Shown here one piece after another: positions 1-15,600 of a stretch of 64,000 nucleotides of DNA (position 1 is the stretch's first letter; each line of letters begins with the position of its first letter). The notes under the pieces were generated by a model that was not told the DNA's origin, searched no databases, and saw only the letters and a program-made list of their open reading frames with translations. The stretch lies in the NCBI GenBank assembly GCA_950022655.1, contig OX465579.1, positions 42,201,950-42,265,949 on the forward strand. The letters run 5' to 3'. Position numbers and translations under genes: made by a program. The stretch is from Alentia gelatinosa. Taxonomy: Eukaryota; Annelida; Polychaeta; Phyllodocida; Polynoidae.

Positions 1-3000
1 TATTATTGTTTACATTGTATATTAATGTACATGTAACACTTTCAAATAGACCCCTATCTGCAACTGCATACTTCTTTTCATAGTCACCCTGTTCCTGTTA
101 CGGGAAATATCAAATTTAGCTATTAATGATTGCATGATATACCGACCAAATATACAAGAATCAAATATAGAATATTACCAAGGCGTAATACACGTATCCC
201 CTTCCAGCATTGTCCTTTTATAAATGTGGCCCCGAGCTGCTCACTGCGCCGACAGCACTACCTGTGGTTCCCGGCGGAACTAATCGGGCTCACAATAAGG
301 CCGGCCAGGACGAAGGCTGGCGGGCAAACCAGCCTTAATGGAAATATCCATCATATCGAGCCGGCCAAAAACCGCTACAGTTCCGCCCCGCGGCCCAGCG
401 TCCTCATACGACCACCCCATAGCATGGCGAGCAATTTCAGCAATTCCCGCCTCATTCAGGGACCATTACTCGCTCCCTGAGGACTCGCCGAGTGGTGGAA
501 TAGAGGAACGACGCTTTTAAATGTCGCACACACCACATACACACTCAAAGCACGAACACCACAAAGATGTTTTTATTCGTCTGACACCTTCATTGTTATA
601 TAGATTTAGAGATACTGGCTCATACTATTTTGTATTTCAAAATTAAATATGATCACATATATTTGCTTATTTCAGTAAAGGGCATAGCAGGGCGTGGTGA
701 GAAACGGGGTTCGGATGTGCCTCGGTCGCAGCCAATATCTCTCAGTAGCATGGCCAACATGAGAGAGTAAAAACTAGTCCTAGTGTATATTTATACAGTG
801 ATCGCCTTATCGGACCAGCAACCACTCATGAACAATGTTTCAATATCAAATGTTGGGACGTCAACTCAGGCTCTCTAAGTGCACTGAGGCTGCAGCCGGC
901 AGGAGTATTCTGTTATCAGGTGGAAGCAGATAGCAGTCAGCGGATGTTGAGTAGATTGGAGCGGGTTGGGGTTTACATGAGTGAGTGGGCAGGGATCTTA
1001 ATTGAGCACAGACGGAATGGGTTATTTTGCCTGTCTAGGTGACTGCATCTTGGCCTACACCAGAGACGGGTGCTGGTTCTACGGCTAGCCAGTGCTGACT
1101 GTTGTCATGAGTTCACCCATAGCCGGGGACCTCCTCAAAACAACAGGCCTTTCAATCTCCACAGCTGTGCTTCAAGTTCCCTCAAGGGCATTCTTTAAGC
1201 TTCAAAGGGACGCACAGGGGCCACTTACTGCAGCTCATTTGGTGTTCTCTTCAGGAGCACTTCTTTATATGCCAAATTTGTGGACAGAAATTCTGTTTGG
1301 AAAAGGGGCTGTTTGAATGAGAGAGCGATGAAACTAGGTCGAGTGAAATTCTTCAGAAGTTATCCATGTAAAGATGCGACCACATTAAAAAAATGTAATA
1401 CCAATATGCACACACCATTCGACCAAACCCACCAATCCTACAGCGTTATTTTCACCATAACAAGACGCGATAGGATAGTGAGAGATCTCATATTTTATGA
1501 CTGTGCTTGTACAGGATTTGCAGAGTTTATCACCATATACAGCAGAGTTGGTTTCGCTGAGGTCGGAGCGATTTGAATCAAGCTGACTGAAGCTCTGTCA
1601 GGTTGAGTTGATGCATGGACGCTGGTTAACCCCTTCAGTCCAAAGAATGCCAAGATGCATTCCCCTGGCTGATCCTGAAGATGCCTCCAAGCATTTCTGG
1701 GGCGTTTTTACAAAGTGCTAATTTTGAGATGTGAATTTTGCAGTTTCATGATTTTCCGCCCAGAGATTTTTGTGTTTTTTTCATGATTTTTTTTCAGGAT
1801 GTATAGAAAGCAGCACCATTCGAAATATCTGTGGGTATGAATACTGTAACCAAGGAAACAATGGGTACTATGGTGATATTGTCTAGGTGCATACGACATT
1901 ATATAGTCATATGCATTTTGGTGCAGACTTCTAGCAGGTCACTTCACAATTATGCTCAGGCCTTGAGCCTGATGCAGCTACTAGGGTGCAGGACTGGTCG
2001 AGGCAATATGGTTTCAGCAGTCCATGACCAGTAATTCGTTCTATTTAATTTTCAACAGGTAAGGGTCACGTTGTATACACTCAGCGTCCCGCTGGCTGTA
2101 CCGACCGTCGGCATACATGTATGTACATAGTCTCTACATCCACTCCAAACGGCAGCGACTCGTGTAAATGTTCATCTAGTTTGAATATACACACATCTGC
2201 CTATTTCCTGGGACCTGACCCAGGCTCACTTCCGACGGGAGGAGCAGCTCATGGCAAGATCCCCAATTAACTTGCAAGGAGCAGCTCGACCTGCTTACAC
2301 GAAGCCCCACACGTTCCGATTCCAGACCTCCCCACAGCCCAATCACCAGCCCTACTCGTAGGTCTTTGAAGATGTATGGCGTTTGCTTTCAATTCACCCG
2401 CTTTGCTCGCCCCAAGAGCATCTGTAAATGTTCTGCTCGCAGCTGTGTTGGCACGTTTTAAGTGCACGAGCTAATGCACCACGCTGGCGCCGTTGAAATG
2501 GTTACGCGGTGGTCGCTGTTTTGGCAGAGTGAACATAGAGGGCACCTCAAACAAAGTAGTTTACAAAGGCAGCCAAAAAAAGGCGAGTTCAAATAGCCCT
2601 ACCGATATGGGTTAGTTCACAAAGACTAGCCAACGCTGCCCTCTATACAGTTAGAAGCCTATTCATCGGGCGGTGTTGGCCATATCACAGGAGCAAATTG
2701 ATAACTCGCACCAGTTAGCATGGGGAGGCTGACATTTATCCACTTCGCAGGGACTATTTCAGGATAGATATCTCGTCATTGGCTCATGGCCTCAAACCGT
2801 GCTCAGCCCAGGATAGCACAGTACACCTGATGAACAGGGGGTCTTCTAGATGCATATATACATCATAATAAGTGATAACATTAGTGCCTCATTAAAAGTA
2901 TCATCTCAACATACTATTTATTTACTAATTCTCAGTGATATGGACTCTGAGCCTATCAAACATCCCGGGCACAGGAAAATTTCAAATTCTACGAAATACA

Positions 3001-3819
3001 TGAGAATAGTTGGCATGATGGTTATGCAACACATGACCATCAAATAGACTCAAACTGAAATGGAATGTGTTCAACTTAGTCTGAAAAAAGTGACACGTTC
3101 GTAAAATAAAAAGTAAGAGGTACAACAACATGGTATGTGGCAATGAATCATCATCCAGGGAGAATTGCGGCATGAGGTATGGGCAGGTGTTTTCGGCCCG
3201 ACCACCAGATGGCGTAAGCTCAGACGAAGTGCCTAATCTACCAAAGGGCGGAGATGAAACTGTAATCCCACAGGAGCCCACCCCATCATGCTCTGGCACA
3301 ATAACCCATCTCATACACAAGGGACCACTCCCACTACTGCCTCGTTACGACTAAACCTTGGCAGTCTACGTGCCTGTTGAAAGACATGTGCTATGAGCTG
3401 GTACTGGCAGCTTATGGTGCTATATTCATAGTCTAGAGCTATCCACAGTAGTTTCATCTAATGTTCCTTTTATACAAGTGCTAAAACATACTCCTTATAA
3501 ATATGGCTTTGAAAACGAAGCGTTTCTATATAGACAAAGATAAGAAATATCGTAACCTGGATTTCAGAAGGGGACCTTCCTTCCTACTGTTTCCCCAATG
3601 TCATCTTTCCATTTATGGTGGATTTCCATCGGACGTTTCATGTTATCAACACATTTTGTTTACCTAAGATCTGATAAAGCTTGTGTTATGACGTTTAAAT
3701 ATTCCCTCTGCACAGATTTGGGGGTAAATGACAAACACTGCAACATAACATGTTATCTATGTACAGAGTCACATACTGGGATTCGGAAGGCTGGGGGAGA
3801 GAGCTGTAAAGTGTTTTAC
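1..3819 (-). other. FAM91A1 intron 4 (partial)
   Basis: AT-leaning intronic sequence. At 1622-1640 and 1650-1700 there is a fragment like the TTAACCCTTTCAGTCC plus mirrored TGCCTCCAGGCAT family seen again at 35.8-36.2 kb and 57.3 kb. A G+C-rich block lies at 210-480. No further exon, RNA gene or intact transposon was recognised. Confidence 0.6.
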
Positions 3820-3887
3820 CTTAGACGAGCGACACTGGTTCATCAGATCGATGTATTGGTTCCGGCCGATGCCCAATAGACGAAGAC
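3820..3887 (-). CDS. FAM91A1: FAM91A1 coding exon 4
   Basis: This 68-nt exon has acceptor TTGTACAG and donor GTAAAA. It completes the split cysteine codon and encodes 22 residues, LRLLGIGRNQYIDLMNQC then RSSK, ending in phase 0. The next exon of the family (beginning around KFFRR) was searched for by eye in 1-3800 on the minus strand and not seen, so it lies outside the window. Confidence 0.92.
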
Positions 3888-6800
3888 CTGTACAACGGGT
3901 ACAATTGGTATCAATGACAAGATAACCAAGCGGGAAATCGTATGTAACACACAAGATAATTCAGATTTCATAATGTTCACATACTGCCTCTATTTATCAC
4001 CAATAAATCTAAAGCATATCGACGTGACGACTACTCCCACTATTCTGTTCGCGATAATGTTACTTGGGCTTTGCCAATGATTTCATATTAAGATTGTATT
4101 GACATAAACCATACTACATAATGCCTGCTATGTCATCACTCTACCTAGTAGGAGTTATGCGTGTTTTTACCTCTGCTGCAATCTGTCTATTCAACAATAA
4201 ACTGGATAAATGCATCATGGCCTAATATCTATCAATTCGAATTCATATACAAATCGCAAAGAATACCGTTCAGATGTGTCAAGCATATAGTTTAGTTATC
4301 TAAAAGGTAACCGGCTAAAAGTCTTAAGTCATAGTCTTATGTCAATGAGGACAACATTTATTTCACTGATACACTATTATAAAGAATCCTTAAATTAGTT
4401 ATTGTTTTGTAAATACGAGGCGAGGGCCTCGTATACCAACAAAAGAAAGCTTTGATTAGTTACTGTGTATGTATTCACTATATCATTTAATTCAACCTCA
4501 GTAAGGTACTCTCAGGAATCTACTTACAATCAGCAGCAGTGAAGTTGGGGAGCGAGTCGTAGCTTTTTTCCTGTGTCATTATGTCCGTCATGATGCTGAT
4601 GTAGTAGGCGAAGGGCGTGATGCGCAGCCCTTTGACCATCACGTCAGAGAGGTGGTAAGGGTAGAGCATGAGGTGCTCGCGCGAGTACCGGAGAAGCTCC
4701 TCGTAGTACTTCTTCTCGTCCTTCCGCACATGTTTAACTGCAAGAAAAGTAATGAAGACTGTTAATAAAGAGTTCAATGTATTCCATCTTTAGCAGAGCC
4801 TTCTACTCTGAAAGTTAATCATATGTGTATATTTTTGTAATGTTTGGTGGTGTATTTCTAGTTTGAATGGATTCGGGGACGTGGATTCATCGTCCAGATA
4901 TGCAGTGCAAAACTGTACTGATGTGAGTCAGGTAAACGTAGTAAGGCCAGTAGTTGAGAGAATAGATCTAAGATAAGTATTGATAAGTTTTATATGTTAT
5001 TTATATCTGCCCAAAACTAAAACTGAAAAACTAGTAAAAATAAAAATGACAATGCACACCCAACAGTTCAAAAGGCAGTTTGGTTTCTATTGTGCTAGCT
5101 CCGTGACTACCTTTTCTGTATCAAGATGACAAATTAACGTGTGTTTATTGTAAATGTAGTCAGGTGTATGTAGACGTCAGACTCCTGCAAGAGGATCTCA
5201 TTAATATTGGGTTCATACGTATAGATCCTCTAGGGATTTATGTCTCTCTATGATTATGTCGTTTTTATGTTTAGTTTAATGACATCAGACATGTATCTCA
5301 GGAGAAAACTGCCACACCTGGCTCAAATAATATGAAAGGAGCGAGCTATCACCCAGGACGATACGCAAGCTGTAATTCATTAGATTTATTTCCATTCATT
5401 CATTTACATTTTATAATCTAGAAGGACACACCCGGAAATATATCTTTTGTTTAATTTATTAATTTACCCTGCAAATGCATCAGCTAACGGCGGTATGAGC
5501 GCCCTTACAGCACCTGGTACACCCAATACAATCAGATTGAACTGTTATTTAGTATCTCAGTTCGTTTAATACAATAATTCGGTGATCCCACCTTATTTCT
5601 CTAATTCCATTGCGCCGATTTCACTCCCGATGTGGTCCAGATGTATTCCAGTTTCAACCCTGGCACCATAACTGGCCTCTGTCTGGTGTCTGTCTGGAGG
5701 CCATCGGCGAAATGGAACAGGGTATTTGGGCGTCAGCACCAAGACTGGAGTACATCTGGACCACATCGGGAGTGAAATCGGCACAATTTTTTTTTTTTTT
5801 TTTTTATTCAGTAAGATATGAAAAAGTACATTCATCCGTATACGGACGTTCTTCCATGAACAATGGAATCAGGCCTTAGTCGAGTATCTACAATTTGTAT
5901 CCGATCATAAATAAATCAGTATCTCAATATACATATAAACAGATATGTCGATGCTTTTATTGAGACAATGGCTTGTACATACAATATAACGTATAATGAG
6001 CTATCGAACGGATAGAGCATGATTTTGATGTATCACAGTCAGTTCAATAAAGAAATTGAAAAAAAAAGTTTCGATTAATTTTCCAACTCTTTTGCTGACT
6101 TCTGTCTTTTAGGACCATGTCCTGGTTCATATCGTTTAAATAAGAATTCGGAGACGTCATTCGACCAGAGAAATATATACTTTTGTGTTTGAGTCCTTTT
6201 CGGATAGATATCTATAGGCGAAAGGCACGAATTCCAGTTGGCTCTGCATTCTGTAACGTAAGACTTCGACTGACAAACACATTTGAGCTTCCATTGATAT
6301 TAAAGATATTGGCAAACGATGATGGTCTCGGTAATTTGAAGTAGTCACATTATCAGAGTACGTGTCAGTAGTAGCCATTCGCCTTGACACATATATATGT
6401 AAATTATATTCACCCGTGGTGCCTGTTTTGACAAAATACTAAAGGGGTTGTCTTGCTTTCGCCAGACACGACATGACAGAATCCCGGAACATAATGATAA
6501 TTGTAACAATAGTGATAATCATAATTATTACAATTGTTATTTTGTGACGCATGTGACTGTTGCCATGCAACGGTATTAGATAGATGTCACGGATTTCAAT
6601 CAAAACGTTATTTACAGTCAGCTAGCAATCGTCCCAATCATCAAGTACCTGAATCATGCAATAACAAATATGACACCATGAAAGGATAACTAGAGTTACT
6701 TTCGATTAGGAATTTAAAAGCTTTGATGGATGCAAGCTTGCTTACTCATGAGCTTAGGTCAACATGACCTACGGATCGGTAATAAGATTAACAGGCGGCT

Positions 6801-9800
6801 GGTCGTCAGTGCAACTGCTTTCGCAACACCTCTGGTTCCGTGCTTCTGTGTGAGTATATAATATATACTACGGAACCTAGAGGGGCATAAGGCGTGCGGT
6901 GCTTCAATTATAATCCATCACAACAACCACGTGGACAGAGAGGCGACGCCTGACACCTCAGCTATCCTTACTCACTGACAATTACAAAGCATCACACAGC
7001 CGATCACAATGCAGCTGTGGCGTTACGAGCTGACCTTAAGGCCAAGATTATCAAGTACACCTTTACACCGGCTTTTAGATTTTTATGTGGCAGACATCTA
7101 TGAAGATTGAGTGACCTTAAATCTAAGGCCTGCCTGCATCCGGCCGTCCTTCAACTTGCCCCCACGCCGATCACTCAGAGCGGCTCTCAAGCTAAAAATA
7201 GACTCGTGATCAATGGCTATAATAACGTGTCTGCCTGGTTAAGACTAACTCCCTCCTGACGTCATAATAACAAATCACCCAGAACACCTATGGCGTAGTG
7301 TGGCCTTATCCAGGGTCTTGACATGGGGACGGGCACAGCGCATGTTGACAGTCCCGGGAAATCGTGATTTGTATCTTCTTTGATGAGGAGTTTTCTGACC
7401 ATGACCCATCTGCGCCAGGAATTTTAATCAACCTTTTAATCAACCTCATTAATTGCGTTTTTGCTTCAGTCCTTCGCTACAATCCTTTTCCACTTTCTAC
7501 TCGTAATGGTGTTTTAAGATCATAACGAGCCATTTACAAATGACCTGTCATTGATTGGCATGAAAAAGTTCGAAGCTCCGCGGAACATGGTACATGTATA
7601 CACATATATGGTTGTGGTTTCAAGGCATCGGAGACATTATTTGAGGAGCGAGCTGGCAGTCACCAGCCAATGTTATCAACTACACATGTATATCACTCAC
7701 AACTAGCTATTTCGCTCTTGTATGGATACACAGAATTCAAACGACACACTTTAAGATAGACGTTATTTAAACTTAAATCCCTACCGTCAGCACCCTCTGC
7801 TCACAGGAGTGAACATACACCCCTTGGGCGCATTAGGGACTGTTTAGTAACCACGGGATGGAGCAGAGGCCTCCCGGCTGATCCCGGGCTGATCTGGCGG
7901 CACAGTACCAATAGGCGTGGAACGTGATGGTCGGCCGTGCTCTACACCACCTCGCCACGGGCCAGTCCACCATCGAGTCGCCGGTCGGCGAGCAGCGGAT
8001 AAAAAGTGAGATTTGAGACGGGCGCCTGTTCCATTCACAGGCCTTGGCCCAGGGCAACATGGATGCCGGCTGGAAGGGAAGCTTGGATCTGGGGACTGGT
8101 ACCCAGCCAGCTTATGGAAACCTTAATATGAAAGTGATGACGACGCGTGGTGTGGGGAGTGTGGAGGGGGCAGTGGCAGATGGGGAGGTGGTAAGGCCGG
8201 GAGGCTAGGCGGACATGAGATCAGAGGGAATGCACAAGGTGACGCGCTTGCGGCGAGGTGATGCCTTGTCCACAATATGTAACATTGCTCTGCAGAAAAG
8301 AAAGGAGCTTGTATGTACCAGTGGTTAAACGAATACGTGCTTCACACACATGTAGATATAAACGTCAAGGTGCTGATAATCATTTTATGCAACCTCCAAT
8401 AGCAAGATTGATAACTACATTGAATGTATATGCCAAGCTGTGTAAGTTCACCTTGACCAGTTATCAGTAGTCCCGTTAGGCGTTTGAGATTGCTATCGTC
8501 TTTTGCACTTAAAGGCAATGACAGATTACGGGGTGGCCACATAAATGCGCACAGTCAAGATTAGAACCCATAAACCTCGAGTGAATCAGCCATAGCATGC
8601 TAGAAATACCCATGGGTCTACAGCGCCGGTGAGACGTCTGTGAGGCCTCGCTGCTATCGGTACTTGTAACGGGCCGTCATCATAAACACATAGGTCAGAG
8701 GGCAAGCATTGTATCGGACCAAGACAAACTCCGGCCCACGTCATCCCGTCCAGCTGCTTCCTGCAGTTTAACTGCCCGACAACCACAACACACCTTGGTG
8801 TATATCATATTGTGAGGCTGCCAACCCACAGCTTGGGATATTATAGGCAGCCTAGCTGCCCACACCAGGGCAAGCCATGGCGGGTATTATATTGTCAGGT
8901 TGCCCACCCACCTCTGGAGAGATGCTGAGTTCTTACTGCATACCACCACAACAAACGAACCCGTGCATGAATATATTGCCCACCTACCTCAAGAGACATC
9001 CTGAACTTTTTCACTGCCCATCACTTTCAATCAAACTATGGTGCAAATAATATCATTAGGCTCCTACCTACCCATAGAGGTATCCAGAACTATCTGACTA
9101 CCACAACAAACTAACTACCATGCATATTATATAGTCGCGCTGGCCACCACCAGAACAATTAAACCATGGTGCAAAGCATATTTTCCGTTGGTCACAAACA
9201 TCTACAGATATCCTGAACTGTCTGACGGCATACCCTCGGCTAAACATCCCCAAGGTATTAACCCTACCTCCCTGCTGCCCTAGGGCTACGAAGAAAGTAG
9301 TCCCTATGCGAGTAAGAACCCTACCACAAAACATGCATATATTAATTGTCCGACTGCTGCCTACAAGACTGCCCAGCTGGGCTCTCCCACCTACCTTAAG
9401 ATATCCCCGGATTTCCCTGACCTGTCGGACTACCCATAACACTCAATATATCCGTGCAACACCCATTATTGATTGGCTGTCTATATAGTTTCACACGTAT
9501 CTAGTCATGGCTCCTCAGCTGAGCTAACCAGCAAACAAACCCACTTTTAGACATCCCAGGAAAGTCTTGAACTGGGACTTGGCTGAATTCGTGAGCATTA
9601 CACTAAGAGTAAACTTTCCTTAGCGCACTGCGTTCTTACCAAGTAAAAGGTAAAGTAAGACTATTCAGAGACTCTGGCATACAAAATGTACCAAAAAAGC
9701 AGCTAAAGCTCCAAAGTTTCCTAGCACAACCTAGTGTCGGGGACTGTTGATTGAAGGTCCCCAAACAGCTCCGAATTTGTACTAGGGATTTGGATACAGA

Positions 9801-11024
9801 TATGAAGTTATCAAATTTCAATAAACGTGATCCCAATCTTCATAATTATCCTACAATTAGTCAAAGTAAATCTAGTAAAAACGACAAGCTTGTATAGAGT
9901 ATGCTCTTGGATATAACAACTTTAATCGATAAGCAGCGTGGGCTACAAACCAATGACACTGGCGTTATATCTGTACACTAAGCACACTGCACTTTGCCCA
10001 CCGTTAACTGTGCGGTCCTGTATAATCTGGACTTTCATTGCGGGTGGACATTCGGTGACGACCATGCAGCCCATTGTAGACGACCATTGAGCACACACTT
10101 GTCGTCGTAAATACCACGTTCCCCAATGTGGTAATTGGACCCTAACATTTCACAAACGTATTATTAAACAATGGAGATCTCTTGACAGCTTTATCTATAC
10201 GTCTGTCTGCGTTATGAACAAATGGATAAATACATCTCTAAATCCACATTGTCCTTGCACTGTGGCAATAGCTAGGGTCATATCATAGCGAGATCAAATC
10301 TATTAGGTAAGTTAAACAGACAGCAGTATTCCACAGGAATTTATTGAGAAACCGAAAGCAGGCCATAGTTTAAAACCTCAATTGTCCAGAAACAATTTGG
10401 AACCCAATAATGGAGTAATTGTTATATTTAACTTTCGGTAATTGATGCATGCATAATTTCTAACTTCCTAACCTGAGACCTGCATTGCAAAGAAAGCACA
10501 TCTATTGTGCAGCATACTGCATCTCACTACTTCAGTCTCCCCGAAAAATACAAGATGCGGATTTTGTCAGACATTACATACCATCACTCTAATGTCGCAA
10601 GGGATGCAAGGCATGTTGTCCAATCATGAGAAATATGTATGAGTCGCACTAGAGTCACCTTACTAGACAAAGTCAACCCTATCTGTATATAACATTGTAC
10701 AACCAGACAAATAGATTTCCGCTTAGACAGGCACCTGACCTTATGGGATGAATTAGAAACAACATTTTCCCACCTGCTTGGGTAAATTAGTATAACGTAT
10801 TCACCTTGGTAGGACTATATGCTATACCTTGTTTTGAAGTCGCTGCACTTGTTTTGTTGATTTGTTGGTGTGTTTTAACGTTCAACCATTACAGGTCCTC
10901 TCCATAATTTCTCAAGGTTCTTGTACCTCATATGGGTGAACCTATGTGATGAATTCGTTGTGGACCTTGCTGCGCATACGCACTGCACTTTCAGAGTATG
11001 CCAGTTACCAGCAGAGGCATACAA

Positions 11025-11095
<71 letters not shown>

Positions 11096-12583
11096 TATGC
11101 ATATACATATATACAGAAGAGATAGATCTTTTTGGTAGTTGTATATAGATATACCGCACGAAAAATGCCATGTGCCTGAGCTGTAATCGGCCAACACCAG
11201 TAAGTCCTATGCTAAGAGATCTATTCTGCACCTAGCAATCTTTTCATGACCTGCTTAGATTGGGAGCTGGGTTCATCACGCGGATGTCTGGCGTCGGGTG
11301 TGCTGGCTCGGAAGTACAGTCCTTCCCTATACACAGTCGGTGCGTCTGTATATTAGGTTGTAGATCTAATAATGTCTGGTCGAACTGACGGGGCATTAGA
11401 TCTGGCTATGTGTGCATGCCACAGTGCCTGTAACCGGGCTTTTACGTGCCACAGTGGTGTTAATGTTGGTTTAAGCCATTACCTCGGGCTCAGCAGGCTG
11501 TGTGTGCGCGTGTAGAACCTGTGAACAGAGAAGTCTGACACTGATGGATGCATGGCCGGCGTCTGTTTGACTGTGTTAGGGGTATGGCAGAGGCTGGAGT
11601 TCAACGTCGTCCACAGGCACCAAGCCCACCACCCTTAACCATGACCTTATTTTGATATGGTTTTTTTTTAACAAGAAGGATTGTGCCTTATTTCACACCA
11701 TTCAAAGTATCAAACAGGACCCGGCACCATAAGCACAAAGCACCACATGCGACACGGTGCCAACAGAATATGGCGCCACATGGGATGCATTGTCACATGG
11801 GATGCGGTGCCAAACAGAATGCAGTGGCGAATAGGACGTGGGATCATATTGGAATCGCTGCCACACGGGACGCGGCATCACATGGTACAAAAATGAGGAG
11901 CGATGGGGCGCTTCATTGAAAACATATCACATGGAACACCATGTAGGATGCGGTGTGATATGGTACGTAGCGACATGGAGCATGTGGTGCAGCCAGGTAC
12001 GTAGTGCCACATGAGGCATCGCACCAGTTTCAACACATTCAGGATGCCACAAAAAATAGTTTATAACTGGGCCACATACACTAATAGATTATGTTTACAG
12101 ATGTTACAGAAAGAACACGGTTCCTAGACATGTTCATAAATCTTTCAGTTTTGGTCGGGCCGGTGTCTTTATTGCTTGGAGTCGATCCTATAACCAATGC
12201 TGTATCAGGATCATTATAACCGCCTCTTGGTAATTAACTCACAGTAGGCAACAGCTAACATGCACGTAATTGAATTTTTGGATAGTTCAGTGGAATATTT
12301 CCATACCTGTCTGTACCTGAAGAGAATGGGGTTATTCGTTTGAGAAGACACGGAATAAATACCAACTATTATCATCCAGGGAATTAAGTCTATCTAGCCG
12401 ACAACTACCTATTATCTATACTTATATGGTTTTAATATGTACGAGTTCAACAGATTTCCTTGCGTGGAAAAGCGCTGGTATTGGAAAGCGATGATGGTTA
12501 TCTCGAACGTAGGTTTAGGGTTTCTGAACAAATAGACACAAATGTAAAAACGGAATGTCAAATCATTAAAGGAGGTTTTCGAA

Positions 12584-12644
<61 letters not shown>

Positions 12645-15600
12645 TATAGAGACATGGCTACTGTGCCTGAATGGAATCTGTTCGGATATTTCCAATCAAA
12701 ATACAGAATGAATTCAGAAACACTGACTATGTCTCCTTATCATTATATAGCTGGAAATCATTAAACACGAATATCATTCCGTCACTCGATGATGAACCTA
12801 AACCAAGAATGTTGAAGACGTGGTGTGTCGGGTAAAATAAGTTAGACAGCACTTACCCAGGTTACCCTTGTATCGAAGTTGATTCTTGACACTGAAGTTG
12901 ACGACAGATTTTTCATATTCCTTCTGTGAATTTCCCAGTCCCTGTAAGAGAAAATACGGAATAACCTTTCAATATGTATAATGTACACTCTACTTTCCAA
13001 AAACATATATGCTCAAGGGTCCTAGGACTTTCAACTGAGGTTGGTAAGGACTGAGAATTTAGAGAAAATACCACCACTAGTCTTGGACGGGTCCATTTTC
13101 CTTGCCACTGCAATGATGATAGCCTTCAGTAAACAGGTATACCTAGTATCATTTTTAACATTGACAAACATTACATTAAGTGGTGCATCAATGGAACAAT
13201 TCCAATATCCATATTCTTAGATCTTAGTTCATTTAAAGTCTGTAATCAGGACGAATCTACTGTCTGGATGTCACTTTATTAATATGCTAGTTATACATTC
13301 TCTTTATCTCTGATGCATGAGGCCCAAGGCCGTACTCTCGAGTTTCTGACAATGATGCTTCATCATCGTCTACGTTCTCCTTTGTATAATCTCACCAGCA
13401 GACAAGTATGGAAAGACACGCGCTAGGTCGTTCGTTTTGGGGTAGACTCCAGACGTAGGCTATAGGGAAGCCTGTCTAGGCCCTGCCATCGAGTCCCGTA
13501 AAAAGAGTCTTATTACTCATACAAACAGCAATTGATAATGTAACTAAAAGATTCGGAACCCCTTCTTCGAGTTAGACGCTTTCCTTTTACACTCTTTCCT
13601 TTGCATAGAGTTGTTTGTTTGTGGTTTAAAGTCCCAGGGGGCTCTGATGGTAAATAGGGACCATCAAAACACTTCTTTCAGTTAATTCTTTTCGATGTTT
13701 TCAAATATTTATATACAATCAAAGAGATTTGTCTCTTTCAAAAACAGGATGGATTTCTTTTTAAATCACCGGATCATAGACACAATCCCGAGTAGTTCAG
13801 CCCACCCTATGAATCATAGGTAGGCCCCACCTACTACACAGAAAGGGGTCAACCCCTGTATAGAAAATGCTAAGGTGGTGTTATGTTGTGCAAGTATCTC
13901 TTAAACCTTTTCATCAATTTAATGAATTGGCAAGGCCCAAGTTAAAAACTGTGACCATAAACAGTGACAATGTCACACGCCATGAATTAGCCATAACTAA
14001 GATGAAGAGTCTGAACCAGATGAAACCTTGACTTCCCAACACCCTGATAGTTTTGTATTAGGTTACACACAAGAAATGCATTTGATTTTTTTACATTTTT
14101 ATTTTTTTGATGTTGACACTCTCATGCCCAGAAATGGTCTTGGAGAGTGTGGAGCGGATCAACTAATCCGTTACCGTGGTTGGTGTGCCCGTTCTCAAAA
14201 TGACCAATTGATTCCAGGGAGACACTATAGCAGCATGGTTCAAAACAGGAAACTGTCAATTTCAAGGTAGCATCGGCTTGTCATAGAGGTGTTTTAGCCA
14301 CGTCTTCATAATAAAAACATGATGATGTCTTTCTTTGGTATAATTTCAAACAAGAGATCACAATTCATCCGCTGATAACACTCACACATACTATAAAACA
14401 GTGTTTCAATCCTCCGTCGCAATTTACAATGATGGTCCTCTCAAAATAAACAATACATTACCCCCTCCCCTTTCTCTCCACCATCTCAAGGTGACCACCG
14501 GGAACGGTGTTTTCAAGGAAAGAACTGAGTTTTTCTGTTAAATAAAATAAAAATTTAAAGATCTTTATGAGAGCCTATATTCAACTACTGTAATTCTTAT
14601 AGTAAACGCGGGTATCGTGAGTCAACCATCATAATACACATGTATTAACGTAAAAAAAACCCAGAAACACTAACTGCCAGCAAGAGTTATTGAGTGTCGT
14701 TGTCTAATATGATAGAGCTTAGGGAAGAAATATACATAATACATCAAAATCTAGTAGTCACAGAACAAAAAGTGCTTCTGAGATGGAGCAACTGCCACAC
14801 CTGGATGGCGAGTAATCGGTCTCCCCAAGGCACCTCATACAACTTAAATGACCCTTGAAAAACGAACTATCCCTTCGGTAGTAGTATGGTCAATTGCCGG
14901 AAAAGAACAGGCACGGGCCGCCCTAAACTTTCCCCTCGCCACCCCTTTTGAAACCATTTGGCAATAATACTATTGTGATCTTTACTGGGGATAGATCATA
15001 CATATCAAATTCAACATGAATAGTTATCTATCACCAAATGTTTGATAAATAATGCAATAGATAGCTTCTCAATTAAATGAAGCCCACCCTGTCAAAGAAG
15101 CGTATAAAACCTCTACTCCGAAGCATTCAATCATTGAGAATGGCTTCAAAGTATGCATTTGTGAAGGACATCCTCCTCCGTTTATCCAGCCCCTAACTAC
15201 AGCAATATTACCAATTAATTAATTGGCTATATCAATTCCTCACATCAACCTGGTTTGATCTTCATTCTGGTCATTGAGTGAACTCTACAGGCCCGAATCA
15301 GTGAAACCTTGACAATGATTAGCCATAACAGGCCTGTCGGAAATGACCGAGCTTGCCCAATTGCAGTTACGTCTCTGGATGTGCCTCTCTGATTGTAGGG
15401 GATCGTTGCGTGAAGAAGGTGAGAGCCAAGGGTGCCTAATGAAACTATCAGTACCTGGTCACCAGTTTATTTTGGAAAAAGTTCAACCAAGGGTGAAGAC
15501 TGTGCATAGAGATATTTTTTACCACTTTTGATCGCCTTCCCCCTTATCATGTTTTATCATACAACCCCTGTAATGCTTGGTCATGGACACACACACACAC

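Larger units (their letters stand above)
4738..12856 (-). other. FAM91A1 intron 2
   Basis: An 8.1-kb intron. It holds the hairpin element at 5609-5787, degenerate minisatellites at 8801-9440 and 11690-12010, and TA and AAT microsatellites. The other stretches (5800-8800, 9480-11000, 12010-12580) show no gene or clear element. Open frames there are short and resemble nothing known. Confidence 0.7.

Noticed and set aside
3130..3354. Possible fifth FAM91A1 exon or separate gene
   Set aside because: The translation on either strand does not resemble the next FAM91A1 segment, and no proper splice borders are present.
10875..11231. Open frames on both strands rich in Tyr and Ile
   Set aside because: They arise from the (TA)n microsatellite.
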